A DNA stretch of 64,000 nucleotides from a virus, in the IMG/VR virus record IMGVR_UViG_3300045125_000071, positions 186,001 through 250,000 of that record, one strand, 5' to 3'. The notes below the pieces were generated by a model. The model was not told the origin of the DNA. It ran no database searches and worked only from the letters and a program-made list of their open reading frames with translations. Made by a program: the position numbers and the translations under genes. Position 1 is the first letter of the stretch, and each line of letters opens with the position of its first letter. Of the stretch, positions 34,481 to 43,329 are shown one piece after another.

Positions 34481-35145
34481 GGTTTGAAGTTATCTAAACT
34501 TAGAGATGTGTTCACATTTTTATAGAATAGATATAAAAGATAAAAAATTATGATAATAGCACTTGTAATGACACCAGCGGTTGCTCCACGCATTATATTA
34601 TCACCGATATTAATTCCACTTTTTTCAATTTCTTCTTTGTTCTTTATTTTCTTTTCCATTCTTTTTTGTTCTATTAGTTGATATTCTTCATCCTGTTCAA
34701 AAATTTCAGGATTATTAACAACGGTTTTTAAAAGAGCCTTATTAGTTAGTTCGTTGAAAAAATATTCATTATTATGACAAGAGACTATGGCATTATAAAT
34801 CAATTCACTATCATCACTTTTTGTTAAATAAGAATTAGCACCAAGACTCATCATTCTACTAACCATACTTGTTTGATTATGCATGGATAATATGATGACT
34901 TTGATATTTCGATACTCTTCATTAGATTTCAATATTGGTAGTACCGCCATACCATCCATATTTGGCATGTTGATATCCAGCAATATCACATCTGGTTTTA
35001 TGTTTCTCAATTTATACAATAAATCGGAACCATCAACGGCCTCACCAACAATTTGAATATCATCCTTGGTTGATAATGCCATTTTAACACCTTGTCTAAA
35101 TAGGGTGTGGTCATCACAAATGAAGACTTTAATCGGACGATTCAT
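34477..35145 (-). CDS. Membrane-anchored response-regulator receiver protein
   Basis: 222 residues in one frame. The receiver domain (residues about 4-125) is complete: VFICDDHTLFRQGVKMAL (acidic pair), VILLDINMPNMDGM (phosphoacceptor Asp), VIILSMHNQ (Ser/Thr site) and SYLTKSDDSE (Lys). This is the NarL/FixJ type, but the expected DNA-binding helix-turn-helix is absent. Instead a charged linker (QKRMEKKIKNKEEIEKS) leads to a membrane helix (GVITSAIIIIFYLLYLFY) and a short tail. Output must be through the membrane or protein contacts. It lies just downstream of bilin-synthesis genes. Confidence 0.85.
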   Translation of the reverse strand: MNRPIKVFICDDHTLFRQGVKMALSTKDDIQIVGEAVDGSDLLYKLRNIKPDVILLDINMPNMDGMAVLPILKSNEEYRNIKVIILSMHNQTSMVSRMMSLGANSYLTKSDDSELIYNAIVSCHNNEYFFNELTNKALLKTVVNNPEIFEQDEEYQLIEQKRMEKKIKNKEEIEKSGINIGDNIMRGATAGVITSAIIIIFYLLYLFYKNVNTSLSLDNFKP

Positions 35146-35189
35146 AATTAACCCAATTATAGACGGTAAAGATAGGGTAAAGTATTCAA

Positions 35190-35816
35190 TTAATAAAATT
35201 TTATTTTAGGGAATAGGATATTTTCCATAAAATAAGTTGCGGAGACCTCGCCAATCTTCTTTTTCAATACATTATATGTCCTGGGATTTTTTGATTGGAT
35301 TTCACAGTAATTATTCTGAATCTCAATGATTTTCCTATAATCACCAGTCTCTTTTATATTCAAAATTTCATTAATATACCAACTATACTTTGATATTGCC
35401 CAATTGCAAAATCGTTTTAGCTCATCCATTGATGATGGTTTAATCAATATGAACCTATCGCTAAAAACAGTTGCCCATTCTGGTAATGGTTTCCTTTCAT
35501 CCCAACTAACACCCTCATCAAAGGGGTAGCTTTTGAGACCAGGACTTAAATCCATGTAAGCACCAATTGGGTTGTTATCACTTATAATGACATCAAATCC
35601 AAAAATAGGTTCTGACTCAATGGTGTGGAAATGTTGTTATATGAAGAACATCGACTTTGGAATCTGTGTATCTTTCAACATGTGCCATCCTAAAGATGTC
35701 AGATTTGAAACGATAATTACTCCACCCATAATCTTCAGTTGTTAATTCAACAACATTATTTGTTGCATTGATTACGTCTAAAAACTGTAAGAAACATCAT
35801 CTAGAAAATTATACAT
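35190..35816 (-). CDS. Ferredoxin-dependent bilin reductase
   Basis: Reduces biliverdin to a phytobilin using ferredoxin. Starts MYNFLDDVSYSF; corrections near 35780 and 35625. Family features: FRMAHVERYTDSKVDVLHIT, SEPIFGFDVIISDN, GAYMDLSP (conserved aspartate near the bilin), LPEWATVFSDRFILIKP and the C-terminal NNYCEIQSKNPRTYNVLKKK and YFMENILFP. About 210 residues, slightly shorter than the usual 230-250. The start overlaps the heme oxygenase stop by eight bases (ATGTATAA). Which double bond it reduces (PcyA, PebS or PcyX type) cannot be told by eye. Confidence 0.88.
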
Positions 35817-36351
35817 TGATTGTTTTTTTGTGCAATTTTTCGAATATATCAATTATAAAATCATAACCTTTATTAACCTCATCGGCCCATTCATCTTTCT
35901 GTCGCTCTCTTATGATTTTTATAACTTCTTGACTATTTTCAAAATCGTACATTTTACCTGACCCTGGAATTTTAGACTTCATCATTTGTCCACCAAACAA
36001 CAAAGCTAAATAATTTAAATAAACATGGGGCCAAATTGTTTCTTCATCCAATGTAGATAGATAATTACAATAACTATCAGCAATTTTTGTTTCTTGGTCT
36101 ATGATATTATTTTGGTTATTACCATTATAGTACGCAAGATTCATTTCTACAATATCCTGATATATTTTACCTGACCTTAGAAATTCATTCGGTAAAAGAA
36201 TGATACTTTCTATTTTTTCGAATATCTTATGTTGTGATTTTAAATATTCTAAGTATTGTAATTGAGTTAATTTGCCATCAAACATGATGAGATTGAATGG
36301 CATCCTTTCAGCTAACTTATGTTTTATTGCGGTAGCTTCTCTTAAATTCAT
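35809..36351 (-). CDS. ho1: Heme oxygenase
   Basis: Opens heme to biliverdin, CO and iron using ferredoxin and oxygen. 180 residues, one intact frame. MNLREATAIKHKLAERMPFN contains the proximal histidine (H11), matching LREATxxxHxxAE of HO1. HVYLNYLALLFGGQMMKSKI is the distal-helix signature (Y-L-x-x-L-x-GGQ). Coupled to the downstream bilin reductase, the usual biliverdin-to-phytobilin pair. Confidence 0.9.
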   Translation of the reverse strand: MNLREATAIKHKLAERMPFNLIMFDGKLTQLQYLEYLKSQHKIFEKIESIILLPNEFLRSGKIYQDIVEMNLAYYNGNNQNNIIDQETKIADSYCNYLSTLDEETIWPHVYLNYLALLFGGQMMKSKIPGSGKMYDFENSQEVIKIIRERQKDEWADEVNKGYDFIIDIFEKLHKKTINV

Positions 36352-36571
36352 TAAAAGAATTTACTTCCCTCATTTTATATTGGTTAACAATCTGTTTCGG
36401 TATATAACTTCTACCAAACATATCTAATTTTTCAATTGGTTTTCCAGTTTTAATTATTTCCTGAGCTTTAACTTTATTTGTCACAAAACCAACAATTTCA
36501 TACTGAGCATTAAAACCGATTAACTTTCCATTATCTGTCAATAACTCCTCTATTAAATATATTTTCTTCAT
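36317..36571 (-). CDS. Small hypothetical protein
   Basis: 84 residues, MKKIYLIEELLTDNGKLIGF, NAQYEIVGFVTNKVKAQEII, and FGRSYIPKQIV. The last dozen residues overlap the heme oxygenase start. Directly upstream of the bilin genes on the same transcript. No recognised family. Confidence 0.5.
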   Translation of the reverse strand: MKKIYLIEELLTDNGKLIGFNAQYEIVGFVTNKVKAQEIIKTGKPIEKLDMFGRSYIPKQIVNQYKMREVNSFNEFKRSYRNKT

Positions 36572-36933
36572 AAAATCCGATTATTATAATAATAAGAAAA
36601 AAATTTGAAAAAACAAAATTTTTTAATTATTTTTATTATCGAATTTTCTAATTGGTGAATTATTATTTTTTGGTTAGGTTGTTTTGGTGTATAAACCTTT
36701 CTTGGTTCTTTTTTAATATATGGTTGTTGTATTAAAAAATCAAAAGGTACATATGGATACCCATAATAAAATTGAGGAAAGAATTGTCTTTCCCAAAACA
36801 TTTGATTCCTGTAATTGTATTCTTCAAAAATATTTCTTGGATTGGAATAATACACATCGTCAGGATAATATTCTTTAGTTGTTACACAACCAACATTAAC
36901 CAATAGAAAAATGAATAATATATACTTTTTCAT
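36568..36933 (-). CDS. Putative lipoprotein
   Basis: Start chosen at MKKYILFIFLLVNVGCVTT (36933): a lipoprotein signal with Cys16. The mature part is Tyr/Phe/Pro-rich (YYGYPYVPFDFLIQQPYIKK). The final hydrophobic stretch after KQPNQK may be an out-of-frame extension. About 100-121 residues. Confidence 0.5.
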   Translation of the reverse strand: MKKYILFIFLLVNVGCVTTKEYYPDDVYYSNPRNIFEEYNYRNQMFWERQFFPQFYYGYPYVPFDFLIQQPYIKKEPRKVYTPKQPNQKIIIHQLENSIIKIIKKFCFFKFFSYYYNNRIL

Positions 36934-36934
36934 A

Positions 36935-37150
36935 TTAATAAATATGGTCAACTAAGTCAAATATTATTTCCAAAATATTTTGGTCATTAACTTTTTTACC
37001 GCTTTCATCTGTTACAGTATAATCAACCATATTTTCACCAGTACCATGTTGCTCAAACTCATCATAAGTGTATTTTTTACCATCTATGCTTATTTCATAA
37101 ACACGATATGTTGTTTTTGATTCATAATGATTAATAATTTTTGCGTTCAT
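36935..37150 (-). CDS. Small hypothetical protein
   Basis: About 71 residues from MNAKIINHYESKTTYRVYEI, with SIDGKKYTYDEFEQHGTGEN and an acidic helical end (ILEIIFDLVDHIY). Soluble; function unknown. Confidence 0.5.
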   Translation of the reverse strand: MNAKIINHYESKTTYRVYEISIDGKKYTYDEFEQHGTGENMVDYTVTDESGKKVNDQNILEIIFDLVDHIY

Positions 37151-37161
37151 ATTATTATTAT

Positions 37162-37706
37162 TTAATCCCACCAGGAGCGAATATCAGAACCATCAAAATT
37201 TTTATAATTATACTCAGTTTTTTTGTACCTCTGATAATATCCCATAATTCTTCCCATTCCATTTCTTTTAATCTCTCTGCTCTGAGATATATTCTACGAT
37301 TATAATCAACATCGTCTGGATTGTTATCGTTAGTAAAAATATTAATTTCTTTGAGTTCACCCATTTCTTTCTCCGCTTTTTCGATATAATGGAACTCATC
37401 AATATTATTTAATATTTCTACTGCCCTCCGCATTTTTTTTAACTTCAGGTTTTTTGTCTCAGGTATTTCCATACCTCTTTTATCGGTTTCTTTCTCCATT
37501 AAAACCAAACAACGAGAAAACATTTGTAATGTATATGAATAATCCCACCATTGGAAATTCATTAATTCTTTTCTGAAAAGCCAAATATTTCTAAAGAAAT
37601 TTGGTATATCGTATCTAAAATAATGATACAATTTATACCACCAGGTTTCGTGCATTTTCAATTTTTCTAATGACTTAAAAAATGTGTCTGCAAAAGTGAT
37701 TCGCAT
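37162..37706 (-). CDS. Conserved phage protein (FADTFFKSLEKL)
   Basis: MRITFADTFFKSLEKLKMHE at the start, which superficially recalls RelE-type toxins, then YKLYHYFRYDIPNFFRNIWL, WWDYSYTLQMFSRCLVLMEK and MRRAVEILNNI. One correction near 37205 gives the more natural end KNFDGSDIRSWWD. About 181 residues. Family widespread in large phages, without known function; the toxin resemblance is confined to the first dozen residues. Confidence 0.6.
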
Positions 37707-37708
37707 AA

Positions 37709-37894
37709 TTAATCGTTTTCGAGTTCGAGTTGTGATTCATTAAATATGTGTAACATACCATTATCCCTCATTTCAGCAACAACCCTGGTTTCACCAGATG
37801 TTGTTTTAAAGATTGCAACAACAATACCTGGGAATTTATAACCTTTTGGTTTATAAACCTTGTCTCCTACCTTGAATTTGTAATTATTTTCCAT
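37709..37894 (-). CDS. KOW-like small conserved phage protein
   Basis: Start at MENNYKFKVGDKVYKPKGYK (37894), then FPGIVVAIFKTTSGETRVVA and the acidic tail SQLELEND. About 61 residues with a KOW/SH3-like VGDKV...PGxVVAVF pattern. Frequent in large phages beside helicase genes. Function unknown. Confidence 0.6.
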   Translation of the reverse strand: MENNYKFKVGDKVYKPKGYKFPGIVVAIFKTTSGETRVVAEMRDNGMLHIFNESQLELEND

Positions 37895-37899
37895 ATTTT

Positions 37900-39353
37900 T
37901 TAATTTGTGTAAACATATACGCAATCAATTGCCCTTGACATTGCAACATACTTTAATTGTTGTTCAACTTGTTTATCGCTGAACCTTTTAATCGTATCTT
38001 CAAGAACAAAAACTCTACTGTAAGTTCCGCCTTGTGATTTATGAATGGTATGTGCATAACCATAACCCAATGTTTGCTTTATTTTATTTTTTCCAGAAAC
38101 ATCTTTGATGTTTTTCATAAATGCTAATTGTGATTCAATCATTCTAGCTTCTTTAAAACAAATCATCGCCTTATAATAATCTTTATCTTTCATAAATTGG
38201 CCACCCATTCTATTTTTATCCGCAATAGCTTCAACAAATAATTGTATTTTATCATTACTTTCATTATTATCAACAACAAAAATATTTTTGAAACTATCCT
38301 CATCATTCATAAGGTTTTTAAGAATAAGATAAAAACCAGAAAATTCAACATACTCATTTTCTATTTTTACATTTTTAGTACCCTTATTAACTTCATGGAC
38401 CAGATAATCACCACTATTGATTATCAAGGGTTCTTTTGTATCATAATCAATATCAAAATTATTATAACCCATCAATATATCGTTGACAACAATTTGTTCA
38501 TCTGTTTGAAATAATACATTTCTCACATAATCGTTTAAACTGTTTACACCAGAATTAGTACCAGATAAAATCCTGAAAAAACAATTTATTTTCATTGAAT
38601 TCTTTAGATTTAAAATTCTCATTTATGATTTTTCTAGCACTATCCGAATCATTCACATAATGAACACTACCATTATCTCTAATATCTGTTATGTAAGAAA
38701 AATCACCACCTAACCTTAAAATTGTAGATTCTTTTAAAATTGGATTATCGCCAGTTCTTTCAACTTTGGTCAATTGTATTTTTTTACCTTTTCTAAAAAC
38801 TGGTGAAACATCAGAATCTTTTACAGGTTTAAGTTGTGCGGGGTCACCTACATATATGATTTTAATTTTATACTTCGTTTTTCCAAGTTTCCAAAAATCC
38901 ATATAAAGATTCTGACACCATGGAAGATTCATCAACTATTATAATATCTCCACGTTTAATTTTTTGGTTTATTTTTTTGCGAATTCTAAATCCTTAATAT
39001 CGTAATCACCATTTTCAAATTTTAATATCTGGTGCTAACCCAAATAAAGAATGTAGTGTTATTACTTGAGCACCAGGATTTTTCATTTTAGTTACGGCAT
39101 TTGCCCTATGCGTTGGACTTGTATAATATTTTTTTACTTTACGGTGTTGTAGGTATTGGTCAAACAACGCAATAATTGTTGTTTTTCCTGTGCCAGCATA
39201 ACCCAAAAGTGTTATTTGGTTATCAAATTTTTCAGGATTTTCAATAAATTCTTCTAATTTTAATAACGCGTTTTTTTGTTCATCATTTAAACCAAATGAT
39301 AAATTTATGCTAAAACCATTTTTAAATTTGAATACATTCTTATTTTTTGCCAT
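37900..39353 (-). CDS. dda: Dda-like SF1B DNA helicase
   Basis: About 475 residues across three shifts (near 39015, 38935 and 38580). Motifs in order: LLGYAGTGKTTIIA (Walker A), TSPTHRANAV (Ia), TLHSLFGLAP, IIIVDESSMV (Walker B, DESS), YVGDPAQLKPV (III), KVERTGDNPI, YGYAHTIHKSQGGTY (V) and KYVAMSRAID (VI). RecD2/Dda family 5'-3' helicase, used in phage replication and strand displacement. The gene order with the small KOW-like protein downstream suggests an operon. Confidence 0.85.
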
Positions 39354-39373
39354 AGTTAAAATATAATAAAAAT

Positions 39374-39726
39374 TTACTCAAAATCAAAATCTTTTTGGTC
39401 TTTGTAAATTTCTTTTAAATAATGATTTGTTTTACTGTAAACTTCTTTTATATCATTTTGAAACTCGTCATATGTTTTTTCTTTACAACAACCACATTCT
39501 TCAAAATCTAAAAAATACATAGATGATTTATTTGAATAACAAGTACCAGTCCGACCATCATACCAATCACTACCTACTTTATAAATTGGGAATCTAGCAC
39601 CATTTTTTCATCAAATCGGTATTCGATTTTTTCTATCGTACTTTTATTATATCCACCCAATGAGTTTTGGCCCATTGATGTGTAACTATCCATGTATACA
39701 ACATCACCTACTTGTTTACTTTCCAT
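39374..39726 (-). CDS. Hypothetical protein with CxCC motif
   Basis: Starts MESKQVGDVVYMDSYTSMGQ; after one shift near 39600 continues FPIYKVGSDWYDGRTCYSNK, SSMYFLDFEECGCCKEKTYD and ends YKDQKDFDFE. About 117 residues. The CGCC could bind metal. Function unknown. Confidence 0.5.
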
Positions 39727-39976
39727 TTTTTCTTTTCTTTTTATACTCAACGGTACCTGCCGTTCCAATGAACGCACCGATTAATGCGGGTATCAATAAT
39801 GATTTATCCTCAACGTAGTTTGTGGTGACCACCGCACCAGCCAACATAATACTTGCTGACCATATTCCAGCTGCAATCGATTTTCTTTCTTCGACTTTCA
39901 TGAAATAAACAGTCCAACATACATCTGTTAGAATCATCGCAAACATTACAATAAAAAACTTAATAACGTAATCCAT
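39716..39976 (-). CDS. Three-helix membrane protein
   Basis: 86 residues: FFIVMFAMILTDVCWTVYFM, AGIWSASIMLAGAVVTTNYV and LIPALIGAFIGTAGTVEYKK, basic C-terminus. The layout with TDxxWTxYFxxxEER is familiar from large phages. Function unknown. Confidence 0.6.
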   Translation of the reverse strand: MDYVIKFFIVMFAMILTDVCWTVYFMKVEERKSIAAGIWSASIMLAGAVVTTNYVEDKSLLIPALIGAFIGTAGTVEYKKKRKNGK

Positions 39977-39978
39977 AT

Positions 39979-40215
39979 TTAATTTATTATATTAATTTCA
40001 GCTTCTGTTTCAATCACCACTCTAGCACCACAAGATAATAATGGTTTGGAGTCACAACCTGGTCCACCATAAATGATTCTGCTTGGACCCAATATCTCAA
40101 CTTCATTACAATAGATATTCTTTCTTCCTTGTTTGATTGTTATCACTGGAAGATTTGTGTCCTTTGTTTTATTGGACCTTATGTTATGCTGATTGACATG
40201 AATTCGTGTTTTCAT
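39979..40215 (-). CDS. Conserved phage protein
   Basis: 78 residues: MKTRIHVNQHNIRSNKTKDT, LPVITIKQGRKNIYCNEVEI, LGPSRIIYGG, CGARVVIETEAEI. The MKTRIHVNQH...CNEVEILGPS...SCGARVWIET series is conserved across many large phages, so this is a real gene, function unknown. Confidence 0.65.
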   Translation of the reverse strand: MKTRIHVNQHNIRSNKTKDTNLPVITIKQGRKNIYCNEVEILGPSRIIYGGPGCDSKPLLSCGARVVIETEAEINIIN

Positions 40216-40247
40216 ATTTTATAACCACATTAATGCAAGACATAACA

Positions 40248-40439
40248 TTATAAAAAAACAATTGTAAAACCGAATGATAGCCATACTAAAAATTGAAATA
40301 TTTCTATAACCCTATTCAAAAATCCTAATTTATTTTGTTTAGAAATGACTAACAATCCAGTACAAACGGACATTAAAATAAAACTAATTATAAGTACCGT
40401 TGACGAAATTTTACTTGCTAATAAAAGTATTTCTTTCAT
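40248..40439 (-). CDS. Small membrane protein
   Basis: 63 residues with two hydrophobic helices (TVLIISFILMSVCTGLLVIS and IFQFLVWLSFGFTIVFL). Function unknown. Confidence 0.5.
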   Translation of the reverse strand: MKEILLLASKISSTVLIISFILMSVCTGLLVISKQNKLGFLNRVIEIFQFLVWLSFGFTIVFL

Positions 40440-40444
40440 AATTT

Positions 40445-40699
40445 TTATTTTTTAGGTTCAATATAATCAATTCTTGTTATCCTATGTGGTGGTATATGTC
40501 TATACGCTATATTAGCGCTATATTCTTCTTTGGGTAATTCATATGAAAAACCAGTTCTAAAAACATTATCAATAAACATTTTTCTTTCATCGTAATTATT
40601 TACCCTATTAAGGTTAACCTCATACCAGTTTTCTCGGTTGTAATCTTCTTGGTAATATATGTAATAGCGAGCGGGATAATATTTTTCTTGATTTTCCAT
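40445..40699 (-). CDS. Small hypothetical protein
   Basis: 84 residues, Tyr/Arg-rich: MENQEKYYPARYYIYYQEDY, DERKMFIDNVFRTGFSYE, RHIPPHRITRIDYIEPKK. No recognised family. Confidence 0.5.
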   Translation of the reverse strand: MENQEKYYPARYYIYYQEDYNRENWYEVNLNRVNNYDERKMFIDNVFRTGFSYELPKEEYSANIAYRHIPPHRITRIDYIEPKK

Positions 40700-40816
40700 A
40701 TTTTTGCGTTAATCAATAAAAATTACACAATTTTTTTTGTTTTTCCAAATTTGGTAGGTGTTTTTTTCTACCAAACAATACATACATCTACGAGTTCCTG
40801 ATATGAGTCCCATAAC

Positions 40817-41003
40817 TTATGATTTAAGGTCTTCTTCAATTATATTGACCATCTCATCAAAAGAAACATTTTCGTTCTTCTGCCAATTTTTTTATATAAT
40901 CCTCACTTAGTTGAATATACGATGCCTTACTGTTTCTATTTGAATCTTCGATTAGTTTACTTGCTTCGAGTAGTTTTGATACTAATGATTTTTGATTATT
41001 CAT
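40817..41003 (-). CDS. Small hypothetical protein
   Basis: MNNQKSLVSKLLEASKLIED, YIQLSEDYIKKLAEER, and after one indel near 40880 NVSFDEMVNIIEEDLKS. About 62 residues, helical. The start ATGAATAA overlaps the upstream stop, the coupling arrangement typical of this array. The stretch 40700-40816 just downstream is non-coding. Confidence 0.45.
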
Positions 41004-41265
41004 AAACTTCTATTTTTTTGTTTTTTTCATTTTCAATATATGATTTTAACTTATTAATACACACCTTTACTTTACCATCGATGTCAATAACTGTTGGATT
41101 TTCTAATGCCCGTAAAAAATCATGTATTGTTTCTTCTGTTATGTTTCTTTTAATATATTTAATCCCATCATAAAGATGTTCCGCAGTATCAATATAATCA
41201 GAAGTTTCTAATATATTAAGGATTTCCAAAATAGTTTCTCGCCTTTTGCTATTTTCGTTATTCAT
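40996..41265 (-). CDS. Hypothetical protein with KIEVYE ending
   Basis: 89 residues: MNNENSKRRETILEILNILE, HLYDGIKYIKRNITEETI, ending NEKNKKIEVYE. The last six codons are the junction cassette shared with genes at 41258, 46286, 46777 and 47394. It overlaps both neighbours. Confidence 0.55.
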   Translation of the reverse strand: MNNENSKRRETILEILNILETSDYIDTAEHLYDGIKYIKRNITEETIHDFLRALENPTVIDIDGKVKVCINKLKSYIENEKNKKIEVYE

Positions 41266-41627
41266 AAACTTCTATTTTTTCTCCGTTGTATGTCTAATGT
41301 GATTTGTTTGGTTGGAATTTTATACGGTGTATTATCCACATTACTTGGAATCATGATACTGGATAAGAGTCCGTATTTCTCTTTCCATATAGGAAGCGCA
41401 AGTTGATATCGCTCATCCAAACTCAACTCTCGTTCTTCAATTTTTAATCCCCATCTATCGGAGAAGCCTTTATCGGTTTTGATTTTGTTGATGAATTCAT
41501 CTTTTGTTAATCTCAAACCAATTTCTGTCATTTTTTCTTTTGACATATTTGGTAAAATCTTCGCATCTTCTATTAAATAAATCCAATAAACCTCATCAAT
41601 GATTTGGTTGTATCGTTCTTTACTCAT
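41258..41627 (-). CDS. ERYNQIIDEVY paralogue family
   Basis: MSKERYNQIIDEVYWIYLIE, LTKDEFINKIKTDKGFSDRW, GLKIEERELSLDERYQLAL, IPTKQITLDI, and after one correction near 41285 the ending NGEKIEVYE. About 123 residues. This is the fullest member of the third paralogous family in the window. Function unknown. Confidence 0.6.
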
Positions 41628-41638
41628 AACTTACATTT

Positions 41639-41851
41639 TTACTCTTTATATTTGTTTGCTAAATAGGTTTTATCCTCACCATCCCAACATATCTTGTCGA
41701 TATAATGTGGTCCGAACCATTCGTGTCTGCCATCGATTTCTACACGATACCCAGTGCTCCATATCTTCTCCGCATGTTCTCTCGCTTTCTCTGCGGAGTC
41801 AACATCGTATGTGAACACGTTTCCGTTCTTAAAGTAAATGTACATTTTCAT
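41639..41851 (-). CDS. Conserved small phage protein
   Basis: 70 residues: MKMYIYFKNGNVFTYDVDSA, EKAREHAEKIWSTGYRVEID, GRHEWFGPHYIDKICWDGED. The FKNGNxFTYDVDxxEKAREHAxKIWxTGYR...EWFGPHYIxKICW series is a recognisable Bacteroidota-phage family. Function unknown. Confidence 0.65.
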   Translation of the reverse strand: MKMYIYFKNGNVFTYDVDSAEKAREHAEKIWSTGYRVEIDGRHEWFGPHYIDKICWDGEDKTYLANKYKE

Positions 41852-41879
41852 GGTTGAATATTTTATTTTTTCCGTGATT

Positions 41880-42151
41880 TTATTTATCAGTCAAAACAAA
41901 GTGTACCATCGGTATTTTTTTATCGTTGACATATACTATAACAGTATCTGTTTTTATTGTTTTATGGTTATGTGATTGAAACTCTACTCTATACTTTACA
42001 ATATCTATAAAATGTTCGACCATTTCTGTTGAAATATTTTCGTATTCAAAAAAGTATGGTCTGTTGATATACATCGACCAACACTAAATAATTGTTCAAC
42101 GACATGATTAACAATTCGAGTTGTTCTACCAGTTTGTCTATTATTTTCCAT
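41880..42151 (-). CDS. Hypothetical protein (RQTGRTTRIV)
   Basis: Starts MENNRQTGRTTRIVNHVVEQ, VGRCISTDHTF, then after a shift near 42065 EYENISTEMVEHFIDIVKYR, ending VHFVLTDK. About 90 residues. The RQTGRTTRI stretch is shared by small proteins of phages and Bacteroidota. Function unknown. Confidence 0.55.
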
Positions 42152-42161
42152 AATTTTTTAT

Positions 42162-42388
42162 TTAATCTTTTAATAACTCTAATACCCTTTGCTTCAGTTC
42201 TTCAAACTCCATATCTGTATGCGGGCGTTGGAAACACTCAAATTTAACCCCACCCCCCGTAAATTCATCCGCAGTTACTAAAATGTGATAATCTTCCGCA
42301 AGGGGGGATTTGTTTAATTTTTCCGAATACGCCTCTATTATTTCTAAATTACTTTTGGTAATCTTACTATAAAAATTGGTTTGCTCAT
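42162..42388 (-). CDS. Small hypothetical protein
   Basis: MSKPIFIVRLPK, then (after an indel near 42350) SNLEIIEAYSEKLNKSPLAE, DYHILVTADEFTGGGVKFEC and ELKQRVLELLKD. About 75 residues, reads well after correction. Function unknown. Confidence 0.5.
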
Positions 42389-42473
42389 GGTTTTGTTTTG
42401 ATTTTAAATTAAAAAGAGTACTCTCGCACTATAGTATCCTCCCCTATTTTATTGTTAAAAGTATCATTGTGTC

Positions 42474-42690
42474 TCATGTATAATCTTTTCAGCCTCTGCA
42501 ATATCTTTTGGGAATGAAGATAAATAGGATATAACATTTGTCAAAATTGTATTTCCTCCAATATCCTGCCAAACTTCACTTACTGTTGATTCGTACTGAT
42601 TATCTAGCGTGTACACTTTACTTGAGGAATGAAGACTGTACATTTCTTTGCTTCAATCGTGTATTTTTTCTGAATAATTCTGTATTCCAT
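42474..42690 (-). CDS. Small hypothetical protein
   Basis: MEYRIIQKKYTIEAKKCTVF, then after one indel near 42615 VYTLDNQYESTVSEVWQDIG, GNTILTNVISYLSSFPKD, ending IIHETQ. About 72 residues. Function unknown. Confidence 0.5.
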
Positions 42691-42712
42691 AGTTTATCAT
42701 TTAAAAGGTATA

Positions 42713-42913
42713 TTAATAACTAATCCGTGTTTCATATCCATTATCTATTTTCATAAACTCATCAATCTCTGCCTAGGATAATTCTTAGGAAATGCACAAA
42801 ATTTTGTTGCAGTTGGAGCCATATTTTGAATGTTCTCCTATCCTCTTTGTCAAGATTAACATGATTGGTTCATTGGATGTGTCATATATTTTATTGCCGA
42901 TTTTTACTTTCAT
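42713..42913 (-). CDS. Small conserved hypothetical protein
   Basis: MKVKIGNKIYDTSNEPIMLI, LTKEDRRTF, NMAPTATKFCAFPKNYP and EIDEFMKIDNGYETRISY, with two to three indels between the segments. The MKVKIGNxIYDSxxEPIMxIL...MxPxATKFCxFP pattern is a common small phage family. About 66 residues. Confidence 0.5.
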
Positions 42914-42925
42914 AATTTATTGTTT

Positions 42926-43102
42926 TTATTTAAATCTTCGAATTGGTTCTTTTTTGAAGAAAAACCCAACTACATCAACATAAGGAAGTAGTTCTTTGTC
43001 TCCTTCAATTGTTGTGTTTCCTTTACTAGCCTTCAACATTATTATTTTGAATCCAAATTTATTGGATAACCACTTGATGAATTTTACGTGTACTCTATTC
43101 AT
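42926..43102 (-). CDS. Small basic hypothetical protein
   Basis: 58 residues read directly: MNRVHVKFIKWLSNKFGFKI, IMLKASKGNTTIEGDKELLP and YVDVVGFFFKKEPIRRFK. No recognised family; it resembles the gene at 43330 in its WxxxKFGxxI region. Confidence 0.45.
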   Translation of the reverse strand: MNRVHVKFIKWLSNKFGFKIIMLKASKGNTTIEGDKELLPYVDVVGFFFKKEPIRRFK

Positions 43103-43109
43103 TTGTTTT

Positions 43110-43319
43110 TTAATTTATTTTATTAACAACAGGAAAAATTCCTTCATGTCTCAAGTACTCATAGTTTTCCATCTCTTCGGGTTTATCAATTGGCATTTGA
43201 ACCAAATTAACTGATGTTTCATTGTATTCAAGTAATGTCATCGTCATAACGTATAAGATTCCTTTATTGTTTTTATGTTCTAATTGTTCTTTAAAATGAG
43301 AAAGGTTTAATGTTTCCAT
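43110..43319 (-). CDS. Small hypothetical protein
   Basis: 69 residues: METLNLSHFKEQLEHKNNKG, ILYVMTMTLLEYNETSVNLV and DKPEEMENYEYLRHEGIFPV. Acidic, soluble. Function unknown. Confidence 0.5.
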   Translation of the reverse strand: METLNLSHFKEQLEHKNNKGILYVMTMTLLEYNETSVNLVQMPIDKPEEMENYEYLRHEGIFPVVNKIN

Positions 43320-43329
43320 GATTTTTAAT

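Noticed and set aside
37162-37706. RelE-type toxin
   Set aside because: Only the first dozen residues resemble RelE; the rest matches a phage family without toxin residues, and no antitoxin gene is paired with it.
40750-40775. Hairpin TTTGGTAG...CTACCAAA as a terminator
   Set aside because: The loop is long and no T run follows on the transcribed strand.
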